Source of the DNA: a virus
Length of the DNA: 33,638 nt
Strand: one strand, 5' to 3'
IMG/VR virus record: IMGVR_UViG_3300036760_001195
Span: 1 to 33,638 of that record
Every line of letters starts with the position of its first letter. Within the stretch, counting starts at the first letter, position 1. The translations under genes were made by a program, and so were the position numbers. Under the pieces are notes generated by a model. It saw only the letters and a program-made list of their open reading frames with translations. It ran no database searches and was not told the origin of the DNA. Of the stretch, positions 19,901 through 27,100 are shown in pieces.

Positions 19901-20614
19901 TATGCAAGTGCTTTTATTGATCCTTTGACAAACGAAGGACTGGTGGATCGTACTGATGTATTTAGGGCTTCGTTGGGCCCTGATTTCTCTATACCAGACC
20001 CTGAAGGGGCACTTGTGTACATGCCAGGTGACGTCAACATTGATTTTCAGAAAAACCCTATGATTGTTCAAAGTTTCATTCCAATCACCAACTCTTTATT
20101 GTCGGCTGCAGCAATGGCAAGGCCTGATGTTATCAATAGTTGGTACTTTGTTGTAAATGTCAATGATTTTACTGTTCCTGAAGCGGTGTTGTTCAATGGT
20201 TGGATAACATCAGTAGTAGATCCGTTAGTGCAGACTGGTAGGGTATTCTGGAGAACACTATCAGGAACTTTGACAGTTTTTAGAGAGTACGAAAAGTTCC
20301 TCGAGATCAATCGTAACAGAGTAAGGTTTGTAACAGGATCCTATGGATCATACGGCGTTTACGGTTACGGTGGGCTGCAGGAAATAAGGGCCTTAACATG
20401 GGACGAAGTGACAAATACTTTGACATTTAATCCTGTGATAGATAAAGCAGGATTCTATCTGTTTAGTTATATTAGTGGGTGGACAAAATTTGAGGAAGCA
20501 GAGCACCTGGTTACAGCAACTTGGAAGTTGCATACTAAAGATGGAGCACCACCTATGGTTAAATTATTTTTAGATGGTGAGCTTGTAAACCACAAAATCT
20601 TTGGAGATTTGTGA
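16997..20614 (+). CDS. Large tail adhesin A with LamG-like domain and deacetylase-like insert
   Basis: This 1205-aa protein starts after AAGGA. Residues 1-600 are repeated beta-domains of the 'DQDYTIDYKNGIVTI' and 'GTDYLVDTAFRRLIR' type, including the unit shared with the 203-aa protein. Residues 610-660 are helical. From 685 ('FAPSRFNNGVSL', 'GSFSFLLGTLWDG', 'NRITLYKNKRGSLAFEI') it reads like the first half of a LamG/concanavalin jelly roll. Residues about 880-1095 interrupt this with a polysaccharide-deacetylase-like (NodB/GH57-type fold) segment, 'LELAERGHDVHLFIDLP'. The LamG part resumes at 1169 with 'HLVTATWKLH' and 'VKLFLDGELV' and stops abruptly at residue 1205. The last LamG strands are missing. 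A Gly-Tyr loop sits at about 1115-1126. The gene 3' end is duplicated in the next gene. Fibre/adhesin is the best call. Confidence 0.68.
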   Translation: MVGLEYPIKLKHKNLLPGSEIITVPGGQFDALVRDQDYTIDYKNGIVTIALAGIVSTLPQVHTSNAVDLNISYRRKVNFSEEFILESHIEVFNEVATVSDVFKLTVTNGPVLDVFRAFNRTTGELYTVSSFLNKTIFIAGFNTPRAVDLTRQTSSLRTRVISSGQFDNTLGIILPEGLQPAKEHKLTSVNVIQADTLFKFLVRGGVDIVENIYEIEVTPQITGVELYTGSTILRRATRRLISNVDFVATINANTMLLTVTLTATGKIVIGNNSVFYRLNKTYPIQGQSLFEGANITESEHRLAFVEDFLSEVVSFGADSLAHLSGFEPFIKKGQEVDEFVFPSLIVTNQAGTITFVEGTDYLVDTAFRRLIRASTSIALLPHATVKVIYVDQEDLFANVTIMQDVVLVDYDYGSNALNWTPSFTDTVFEERRELAEDTRFVTLSQFPANKEVVVFRTLDNQRVQQINVVDVDLINKRIQLDPVPATTTYIIEYIARDQVIDPGTSYFVSYRYGARKRALIDNFATLLGITTGTVTRTETFDLINGQGKVALGTVPSDHTRILIYATGDPDKTPLATAKTFDISTDTLFFTNVISAGNYTIEYPVVGFQTEQLRTAIIALLQSFILGPTRESLVLLVQALTGVEPDVIESLSNGFNLTSGTDSDFLNPLPPVISPPLSDGSSSIEFAPSRFNNGVSLKAANSAWISYSALNNLRVEEGSFSFLLGTLWDGDDGRPHHLFDMVGTDDFTNRITLYKNKRGSLAFEIHDKNSKLHRVTTDINRIVRNEIIFLEEGQSSVRLAHSPAYTIVDLNNNQQSDIFEANRTEFIITPIFGGIAGLGLNITTLVQISDDPSFVTQVGQAAVAAKLRALANVYESHQGKLTVQTEKSFIEGCQLFDNVLLELAERGHDVHLFIDLPQSVISDQERELYILERRNLLNAIGIEAGDKDGIAGGFEIDSFASVFPELGLDYASAFIDPLTNEGLVDRTDVFRASLGPDFSIPDPEGALVYMPGDVNIDFQKNPMIVQSFIPITNSLLSAAAMARPDVINSWYFVVNVNDFTVPEAVLFNGWITSVVDPLVQTGRVFWRTLSGTLTVFREYEKFLEINRNRVRFVTGSYGSYGVYGYGGLQEIRALTWDEVTNTLTFNPVIDKAGFYLFSYISGWTKFEEAEHLVTATWKLHTKDGAPPMVKLFLDGELVNHKIFGDL
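19634..20280 (+). other. Degenerate polysaccharide-deacetylase-like domain in adhesin A
   Basis: 'LTVQTEKSF' (residue 880 on), 'ERGHDVHLFIDLP' (905-916) and 'GGFEIDSFASVFPELGLDYA' follow the order of deacetylase-like motifs. As I recall them, these are L-T-x-D-x-E, G-H-D-V-x-L-H-x-H-P and G-G-x-x-x-D-x-x-x-x-x-L-x-x-L-G. The first-motif Asp is Gln883, and the paired metal-binding His positions are Phe912 and Asp914. If the alignment is right, the metal site is lost and the domain probably binds and does not hydrolyse. Confidence 0.4.
20338..20374 (+). repeat. Gly-Tyr-rich loop in adhesin A
   Basis: The stretch encodes GSYGSYGVYGYGG between a strand ending 'RVRFVTG' and one starting 'LQEIRALTW'. 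It is the shortest of the four Gly-Tyr segments in the window. Confidence 0.85.
20573..20614 (+). repeat. Left copy of 42-bp direct repeat (3' end of gene A)
   Basis: It encodes the final DGELVNHKIFGDL and stop (TGA) of gene A. The right copy at 21631-21672 encodes the same 13 residues and stop (TAA). The copies differ at 6 of 42 bases, all synonymous: GAG/GAA, CTT/CTC, GTA/GTG, TTG/CTA, TGA/TAA. An 18-base core around AACCACAAAATCTTTGGAG is identical. GGAG at 20603-20606 serves as ribosome-binding site for the nuclease gene. Confidence 0.97.
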
Positions 20615-21672
20615 TGGTAGAAAAGAAAAATTTACAAGAGACCAAAGAATATGTTCAATCATTTGGATATGCCTTATTGTCACAATATAAAAATGCTCGT
20701 ACCAATCTTGACATCCAGTGTGACAAAGGACATAGATATGAGGCAACATGGAATGGTTTTCAACAAGGCAATCGTTGTCCATATTGCTCAGAGAAAAAAG
20801 TAACCTATAGTCAGGTCAGGGAGCATATTGAGCAACAAGGGTACTTCTTACTATCACAACAATACAAAAATAATAGTACTAAACTTGATGTCCGATGCAA
20901 TAAAGGGCATAAATATGAAGTATCTTGGAGTAATTTTCGACAGGGAAGTCGTTGTCCATATTGTAATAAAAAGAAAGTAACCTACCAGCAAGTTAAAGAT
21001 TATATTGAACAACAAGGTCATTATTTATTGTCGTTAAATTATACAAATAGTAGCACCAATCTTGATTTTGAGTGTAAAGAAGGACATCGGTACCAAATGA
21101 CTTGGGACAGGTTTAAACAAGGCTGTCGTTGTCCTACTTGTGGCAATAAAAAGAAAGGATCGACATTGCGACTCACTTATCAATATATTAAAAACCACAT
21201 TGGACAACATGGTTATGTCTTGCTATCAAAACAGTATAAGAATAATAATATTAAGCTTAATGTACAGTGTAATAAGAAACATCAGTATAAAGTGACTTGG
21301 GGTGATTTTCAACAAGGATGCAGATGTCCAAAGTGTAATGAATCTAAGGGTGAAAAGAAAATTGCTGAAATCTTAATTAATTTTAATTTACCCTTTATTA
21401 GACAACATAGGCTGGGTGATACTCAATTAAGACTTGATTTCTTCATTCCTTCTCTTAATCTTGGGATAGAATATGACGGACAACACCATTTTGAACCAAC
21501 TCGATTTGGTGGAATATCAGTTGACAAAGCTATAAACAATTTTAAAGAGCAGCAACAAAGAGATAAAAGCAAGAATAGGGTTTGTAAAGACTTAGAAATA
21601 AAATTGATCAGAATTCCTTACAATCAAGCAGATGGTGAACTCGTGAACCACAAAATCTTTGGAGATCTATAA
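20614..21672 (+). CDS. Homing endonuclease 1: four zinc ribbons plus EDxHD/Vsr-like nuclease
   Basis: This is a 352-aa free-standing nuclease. ATG at 20614 overlaps gene A's TGA and has GGAG 7 bases upstream; the GTG at 20611 is less likely. Four repeats of about 55 residues follow the pattern LLS-x(2-3)-Y-x-N-x(4)-L-x(3)-C-x(2)-GH-x(4)-W-x(2)-F-x-x-G-x-x-CPxC (about 20650-20800, 20815-20985, 20986-21170, 21175-21345). They are probable DNA-binding zinc ribbons; the fourth has KH in place of GH. The nuclease part has E247/E252, D275 ('LRLDFFIP'), 'GIEYDGQHHF' (E286, D288, H291, H292) and 'QRDKSKN' (D317), the arrangement of EDxHD (I-Bth0305I-like) or Vsr-like enzymes. After 'KLIRIPYNQ' the C-terminus is replaced by a copy of gene A's last 13 residues. 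AT-richer codons than the neighbours suggest transfer. It probably cuts alleles lacking it at the A/B junction. Confidence 0.85.
   Translation: MVEKKNLQETKEYVQSFGYALLSQYKNARTNLDIQCDKGHRYEATWNGFQQGNRCPYCSEKKVTYSQVREHIEQQGYFLLSQQYKNNSTKLDVRCNKGHKYEVSWSNFRQGSRCPYCNKKKVTYQQVKDYIEQQGHYLLSLNYTNSSTNLDFECKEGHRYQMTWDRFKQGCRCPTCGNKKKGSTLRLTYQYIKNHIGQHGYVLLSKQYKNNNIKLNVQCNKKHQYKVTWGDFQQGCRCPKCNESKGEKKIAEILINFNLPFIRQHRLGDTQLRLDFFIPSLNLGIEYDGQHHFEPTRFGGISVDKAINNFKEQQQRDKSKNRVCKDLEIKLIRIPYNQADGELVNHKIFGDL
21631..21672 (+). repeat. Right copy of 42-bp direct repeat (3' end of nuclease 1)
   Basis: This recoded copy of the gene A terminus forms the C-terminus of nuclease 1 in the reading frame used in A. It ends in TAA directly before the ATG of gene B. 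See the left copy for the differences. Confidence 0.97.
21661..21664 (+). promoter_or_regulatory. Ribosome-binding site of gene B within the repeat
   Basis: GGAG lies 8 bases before the ATG at 21673, inside the codons for Gly-Asp of the repeated peptide. The same four bases in the left copy precede the nuclease start by 7. The duplicated segment therefore carries both a protein terminus and the translation start signal of the following gene. Confidence 0.65.
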
Positions 21673-22416
21673 ATGCCACTTATTGTACCTGCTGTAGGAC
21701 ATCTAAGAGCAGTTCTCATCAATAATAATGCTGAGAAAACGAATGATCCTATTGTGGATCTTATCCTTAGTGCACAGGGTGCCACGCTAATGCTCCTTAG
21801 TAACAATGAAGACTTTGTGGGGGCTGTATGGGAGCCATATGTCACAGCAAAAGAGTGGATATTGGACGATGATCAAGTTGGTCCAGGTTTTGGAGACGGT
21901 GAGAAAGCAGTATACGTAAAATTCAGCAGCGGCTTAGTAGAGTCTTCTATATATACTGCTATTATTATTCTAGATACTACACCACCAATTGTCGGTGCAA
22001 TACCTATACTAATTAATGAAGGTGATCTTGAGGTTACTACAAGAGATGTCATTTTAACTTTTAATGTATTGGGAGCAACAGTGGTTGAGCTTTTTAATGA
22101 AAGTGAGCTTGAGAATACTCAGGGGACTATTTTACCATACAATAATACAATTTTTTGGAGATTATCTAAAAATAATGGTCGAAAGACTGTACTAGTTGTA
22201 TTTATTGATGATGCGGGTAATCGCTCATCTTTTTTCAGTGCTACTACTATATTAACAAATCAGGCAGTAGGTTTCCCTTCAGCAATTGCACTAAGCGATG
22301 CAACAACAGATCACTTTATAACCTTAAATGGTACAGGTGATCCTGAGGCAATAATTCAAGTTCTTATTGATGGTTATGGAGGAGAGGGATATGGTTATGG
22401 ATATGGTTATGGATAA
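21673..22416 (+). CDS. Ig-like repeat adhesin B ending in a Gly-Tyr run
   Basis: The 247-aa protein starts immediately after the nuclease stop and in the same frame (TAA ATG). Residues 14-95 match the well-known bacterial/phage Ig-like repeat. 'LRAVLINNNAEKTNDPIV' is followed by a 'GATLMLLSNNEDF' strand, 'AVWEPYVTAKEWIL', 'DGEKAVYVKF' and 'LDTTPPIVG'. A second beta-domain covers about 95-195 ('KTVLVVFIDDAGNRSSFF'). The last segment 'DHFITLNGTGDPEAIIQVLI' begins another Ig-like domain. It ends 2-3 strands in, with DGYGGEGYGYGYGYG and a stop. The protein is therefore either truncated inside a Gly-Tyr loop or deliberately tipped with it. Adhesin or fibre segment by domain content. Confidence 0.65.
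   Translation: MPLIVPAVGHLRAVLINNNAEKTNDPIVDLILSAQGATLMLLSNNEDFVGAVWEPYVTAKEWILDDDQVGPGFGDGEKAVYVKFSSGLVESSIYTAIIILDTTPPIVGAIPILINEGDLEVTTRDVILTFNVLGATVVELFNESELENTQGTILPYNNTIFWRLSKNNGRKTVLVVFIDDAGNRSSFFSATTILTNQAVGFPSAIALSDATTDHFITLNGTGDPEAIIQVLIDGYGGEGYGYGYGYG
22373..22413 (+). repeat. Gly-Tyr-rich C-terminus of adhesin B
   Basis: Degenerate TATGGN hexamers encode YGGEGYGYGYGYG followed directly by TAA. A slip of whole hexamers would lengthen or shorten the tip without a frame change. Confidence 0.9.
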
Positions 22417-22427
22417 AGAGGATATAA

Positions 22428-24164
22428 ATGGTTGATACGACTTCACCTTTTACAATTGCAAATCCTGCAGGTGGTATATACTTAGAAAATACTGTGATTG
22501 CATTGACACCATATACAGATTCTTCACAAGCCTCTGTTGATATTAGTGCTGATGTATTTTGGCAACGATATGTACAATCGGCAGAGGGGATATATGATGT
22601 CACAACTCGTTGGAACCTTGCTGGGATGAATCCTGATTGTATACATGTAAGATTTTTTGATCCAGACAATAGACAAACTCCATTATTTACATCACCTGGT
22701 GAGTGCAATAATATAGCAGCACCTATAACTAATAATACTACAGCCTTACAAGAGGCATACGATCGTGGTGATTTTTCTATTATGATCAATGGTTGTGATG
22801 CTGTAGATGATATGGGTTTTACAATTAAATCATTATTTCAAGATAATGGTGATCCTATTCCGTTTACAGAGTATCAACCTGGTAATATTTATGTTAATCC
22901 CGAAGTAGGAATGTTTATGTTTTTTCATTTTCCTGATAAGTGGGACACATGCTCCTATTGGGATTTTTCATGGTGGGATAACGGGACCTTATCAGACTCA
23001 ATACTTACAAAACCACCTTATATAACTAACTGGGATACTGTATTAGATACGCTACAGTCCGTATCGTCAATTACAAGGTTAGGTGCGACAGCAACCGTAA
23101 TAACGGTAGGCAACCATGGTTTTGTAACAGGTGATACACCTGGTATTGTAGGGGCTGATCAACCAGAATATAATGGTACACACATTATCATTGTAACTGG
23201 GCTCACTACATTCACATATACTGTGTCTGGATCGCCTATGACTCCTGCAACTGGCACCATTACAACGAGCAAGGGTATTCCAATCCCCTTTACAATGTCT
23301 GGCTGTGAGTGGGATGGGCAGGTCATCCCAGGATGGGCAGAAGCCAATTGGGATGACCTTGATAATCCAATTCCCATCAATACCTATTGGGATACTGTAA
23401 GCGAAGCACCTGCAGAGGGTGCAAATGTAGTCGTATGTTATTGGACCCAGGATAATACAAATCCGTTGGAACAACCAGATGATACAACTCCAAACGTAGC
23501 GAACAGTTATCGATCACACTTATTCACGTCACCGATAACAGTCACAACCTTTACACAGTTGCGTTTTCGTGGTATTGATGCTGTTGGTAATATTGAAAAC
23601 ACAAAAATAGAAACATATGAAACAGGTCTTCGCCTATCTTTGGTGAAAGGAGTGAATCTGATTTCACAGCCTCGTGTACTATCAACCGTAGATGCAAATT
23701 TATCAACATTATTTAGTGGAATGAATTTATTGCAGATTTATCGTGTTGAAAACGGATTATGGCAAGTGTTCGTCCCTGACTCAGGTGTCCTGAATGATTT
23801 TGATAAAATAGATAATCAGCATGGGTTTTTTGTAATTATGAATGGCCCTGATACGTTTTGTATCCCCTATGGAGAATTGCCAATAACTACAACTTTGACT
23901 ATAACAGATAAAGATATCAATCAAGGATTCAGTGCTGTTGGTGTGCCGAGAAAGAGTACAGCAGACAATTCAATTAACAATTTGTTGGATTCTAGGGCAA
24001 TTCAATTTGAAGAATTATTTAGGGTAACGAACAATGTATTTGAGACATATATATTTGGCAGGTCTAGTGCCTTAAATTTTAATCCTTCTGACTTAACACC
24101 TGGAAGAGGCTATGGTGTTGTAACGAGTCGAACGCAAGTATTTGAACTACCATTTATTGATTAG
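22428..24164 (+). CDS. Multidomain tail adhesin, 578 aa
   Basis: AGAGGA precedes the ATG. Residues 1-35 'TTSPFTIANPAGGIYLENTV' match the start of chitobiase-type/bacterial Ig repeats. Residues about 35-210 are Trp- and Asp-rich ('CSYWDFSWWDNGT') and not assigned. Residues about 214-283 are a beta-domain ('NHGFVTGDTPGIVGADQPEY', 'TFTYTVSG', 'PATGTITT') that recurs in gene D at about 753-820. Residues about 380-575 resemble the secreted-protein repeat around 'LSLVKGVNLISQPR', 'LLQIYRVENGLWQVFVPDSG' and 'HGFFVIMNG'. It is an adhesin-like chain of binding modules. There is no signal peptide, as expected for a virion protein. Neighbouring genes have the same build. Confidence 0.63.
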   Translation: MVDTTSPFTIANPAGGIYLENTVIALTPYTDSSQASVDISADVFWQRYVQSAEGIYDVTTRWNLAGMNPDCIHVRFFDPDNRQTPLFTSPGECNNIAAPITNNTTALQEAYDRGDFSIMINGCDAVDDMGFTIKSLFQDNGDPIPFTEYQPGNIYVNPEVGMFMFFHFPDKWDTCSYWDFSWWDNGTLSDSILTKPPYITNWDTVLDTLQSVSSITRLGATATVITVGNHGFVTGDTPGIVGADQPEYNGTHIIIVTGLTTFTYTVSGSPMTPATGTITTSKGIPIPFTMSGCEWDGQVIPGWAEANWDDLDNPIPINTYWDTVSEAPAEGANVVVCYWTQDNTNPLEQPDDTTPNVANSYRSHLFTSPITVTTFTQLRFRGIDAVGNIENTKIETYETGLRLSLVKGVNLISQPRVLSTVDANLSTLFSGMNLLQIYRVENGLWQVFVPDSGVLNDFDKIDNQHGFFVIMNGPDTFCIPYGELPITTTLTITDKDINQGFSAVGVPRKSTADNSINNLLDSRAIQFEELFRVTNNVFETYIFGRSSALNFNPSDLTPGRGYGVVTSRTQVFELPFID

Positions 24165-24172
24165 GTAAAAAT

Positions 24173-27100
24173 ATGGTTACAACTGTTATCAAAACTATAA
24201 AACCAGCCGGAGGCGGTGACTATACTGACCTCAATGCTTTTGAGTTAGCAGAGAGGCAGAATCTTGTCACGAATGACAGGATATTGGTTGCTGAATGTTA
24301 TTCAGGAGGGAATCTAGCAACAGGTAGTATCCAGTTTGACAGTGCTAATTGGACTATGGACAGCACACATTATGTAAGTATAACTGTAGCTAATGGCCAT
24401 GAACATGCTGGTGTTTATGATACAGCTAAAGCCTATGCTGAGGTTAGTGGTGTAACATTGGGTTCTGCAGTTATAGATTTTAAGAATATTGATTTTGCAA
24501 GAATTGAAAAGCTCCAAATAAGAAAGGCTGATACCACTACTGGTTCGAGATGGACAACGTTGTGGACAAGTTCAAGTTCTAGTGCAGCATATTATATGAA
24601 TCGCTGTCTTTGTGTCAATGAAGGAGACAACGAGGCTGCAATACGTATTATTGGAGGTGGGGCTGGCGCTAGTCGTCATATTATCAAAAATAGTATACTT
24701 ATAACACATGGAACTTCTAATACAGCAATACAAGAAATCGCTTCTGGGGGTACATGTAATATCAGACTGCACAATAATACCATCATTGGTGGTATTACTG
24801 GTAGTGGTGGAGGAGACATCCTCACTAGAAATAATTACATTAAAGCTCGTCCAAGTACTGGATTTTGTTATGACGTGAGCTTTGGTAGCACATTAACACA
24901 AGGTGCTGACGATGCTACAAGTACTACAGAGAGTTTGACAGTAGGACTACGAAATGTAGCGTATTCAACTACTAACTTTGAGAACGTGACAAGCGGCAGT
25001 GAAGATTTGCATCTTAAGTCTGGTTCAGTACTGATTGATAATGGTAGTACGTTAACTGGATTTGTTAATCCGTTGGCCAATGTCACTGAGGACTGGGAAG
25101 GTGATACTCGTCCGTTCGGTAGTGCCTATGATATTGGTGCTGATGAGTTCGTTGTGACACCTCCAGTAGCAGATTTTTTTGGTGTACCCACATCTGGTAC
25201 TGCTCCATTGTTGGTTAATTTCACAGATACGTCTACGAATACCCCGACATCTTGGGCCTGGGACTTTGGTGATCCTGGCAGTGGAGTAAATAACACTTCT
25301 GTTCTACAGAATCCATCACACACATTTAGTAGTGCAGGTAGTTACACTATATCGCTAACATCTACTAACGGCGGTGGATCTGATAACGAAACAAAAACCA
25401 GCTATATCGTCGTTGTGCCGCCTGCACCTGTAGCAGACTTCAGTGGAGTACCAACGTCTGGGGCTGTGCCTCTGTTGGTTAACTTTACTGATTCGTCCAC
25501 TAATGTCCCAACGTCTTGGGCTTGGAACTTTGGAGATCCAGGAAGTGGGCCAAACAATGTATCGACCTTACAGAATCCGTCACATACCTATAGTACTGTC
25601 GGTACTTTCACGGTATCACTAACATCAACCAATGCCGGTGGTTCAGACAATGAGACTAAGACAAACTACATCGTAGCTACACCGCCACCACCAGTAGCTA
25701 ATTTTAGTGGCGTTCCAACTTCAGGCGTTTTGCCGTTGGTGGTCAATTTTACTGACTCATCTAGTAATACACCTACTTCTTGGTCATGGGATTTTGGTGA
25801 TCCGCCAAGTGGAGTAAACAACACATCAACTGCACAAAATCCATCACACACATATAATATTTCAGGTCTTTACACAGTAATACTGACCGCGACTAACGGT
25901 GGTGGGTCTGACAATGAAACAAAGACCAATTATATCACCGTAACTGCTCCACCAGGTCAGGCAGATTTTACTGCAATACCAATATCGGGCAATGCTCCAC
26001 TAAATATTCAGTTTGTCGATTTATCGGGCAATTCGCCTACTTCTTGGTTGTGGGATTTTGGTGATCCTGCAAGTGATAGTGAAAACACAGCGATTATACA
26101 AAATCCATCACACGTTTATGTTAATCCAGGTGTATACTCGATTACATTAACTGCTACTGGTCCTGATGGTTCTCAAGTCAAGACAAGACATAACTACATC
26201 ACAGTTTTGATCTCACCACCAATAGCTGATTTTTCTTTTACACCTATTGTGGGTTTCGTTCCGCTAACTGTAACATTTGCTAACGAGTCTACCAATTCAC
26301 CCGTTTCATTCTTGTGGGATTTCGGTGATGGAGCGACATCAGTAGAAGTAAGTCCTACACATATTTATACTGAGGCAGGTATATTTAATGTCACACTGAC
26401 AGCGACTAACACGGCTGGCTCAGACGACAAAGTATTGAGCCTCGAAGTATTGCCGATACCAGATCTGGTTGCTGATTTTATCACTGGCAGCATGACGTCA
26501 GGCAGTATTGTGGTAGAGTTTATTGATCAATCTACCGATGCATTAGCTTATGCGTGGGATTTTGGTGATCCTGGTAGTGGACCCAATAATGTGTCTACTA
26601 TACAAGGTCCTACACACACCTATACTACGGCTGGTTCATATCAAGTGATGTTAACAGTTACTCATGGCCCATTCGTGGATGTAGTGTGCAAAAACATATT
26701 AGTCACTTTGGAAGTCGCACGCTTCCAAGAGATTTGGGGGACTGCAAGGTTTGCTAATGGTACTCCTGTTGATCCTAATAGGGTAGTCCAGACAAGTAGG
26801 ACCATTAGCGCTAGTGAGTTTGAGTGTGGTGGTGACTCGACAGATTCTTTCCACGTCTACAGAACTATAGACGATGGTGGGGTGACGCGATATCTGGTAA
26901 GAGGGCGAGGAAACACACTAGGTGTTCCGGATAGTGGGTTCCAAGATGGAGAACCCGTATTCGTATATATAGGTGGTCGGTTGGCCACAACTACTGGGGG
27001 TGTGCCTGTATCTGTACCATTTTTCCAGACTTTGCCTTCTAATCCAAAGAGCCACATTGAGCTAGACCTAGTATTTCCATCTGCTGTAACAACCATCTCT

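Noticed and set aside
20611-20613. GTG as start of nuclease 1
   Set aside because: The adjacent ATG at 20614 has good spacing to GGAG and the common TGATG overlap, so it is the more likely start.
20614-21672. Group I intron or intein around nuclease 1
   Set aside because: Gene A has a complete stop before it, the flanking sequence is duplicated and not split, and there are no intein ends (Cys/Ser start, HN end) or room for an intron core.
22373-22427. Programmed frameshift from gene B into the 578-aa gene
   Set aside because: The frame of the downstream gene has a TAA (22425-22427) directly before its ATG, so a shift at the repeat would end there.
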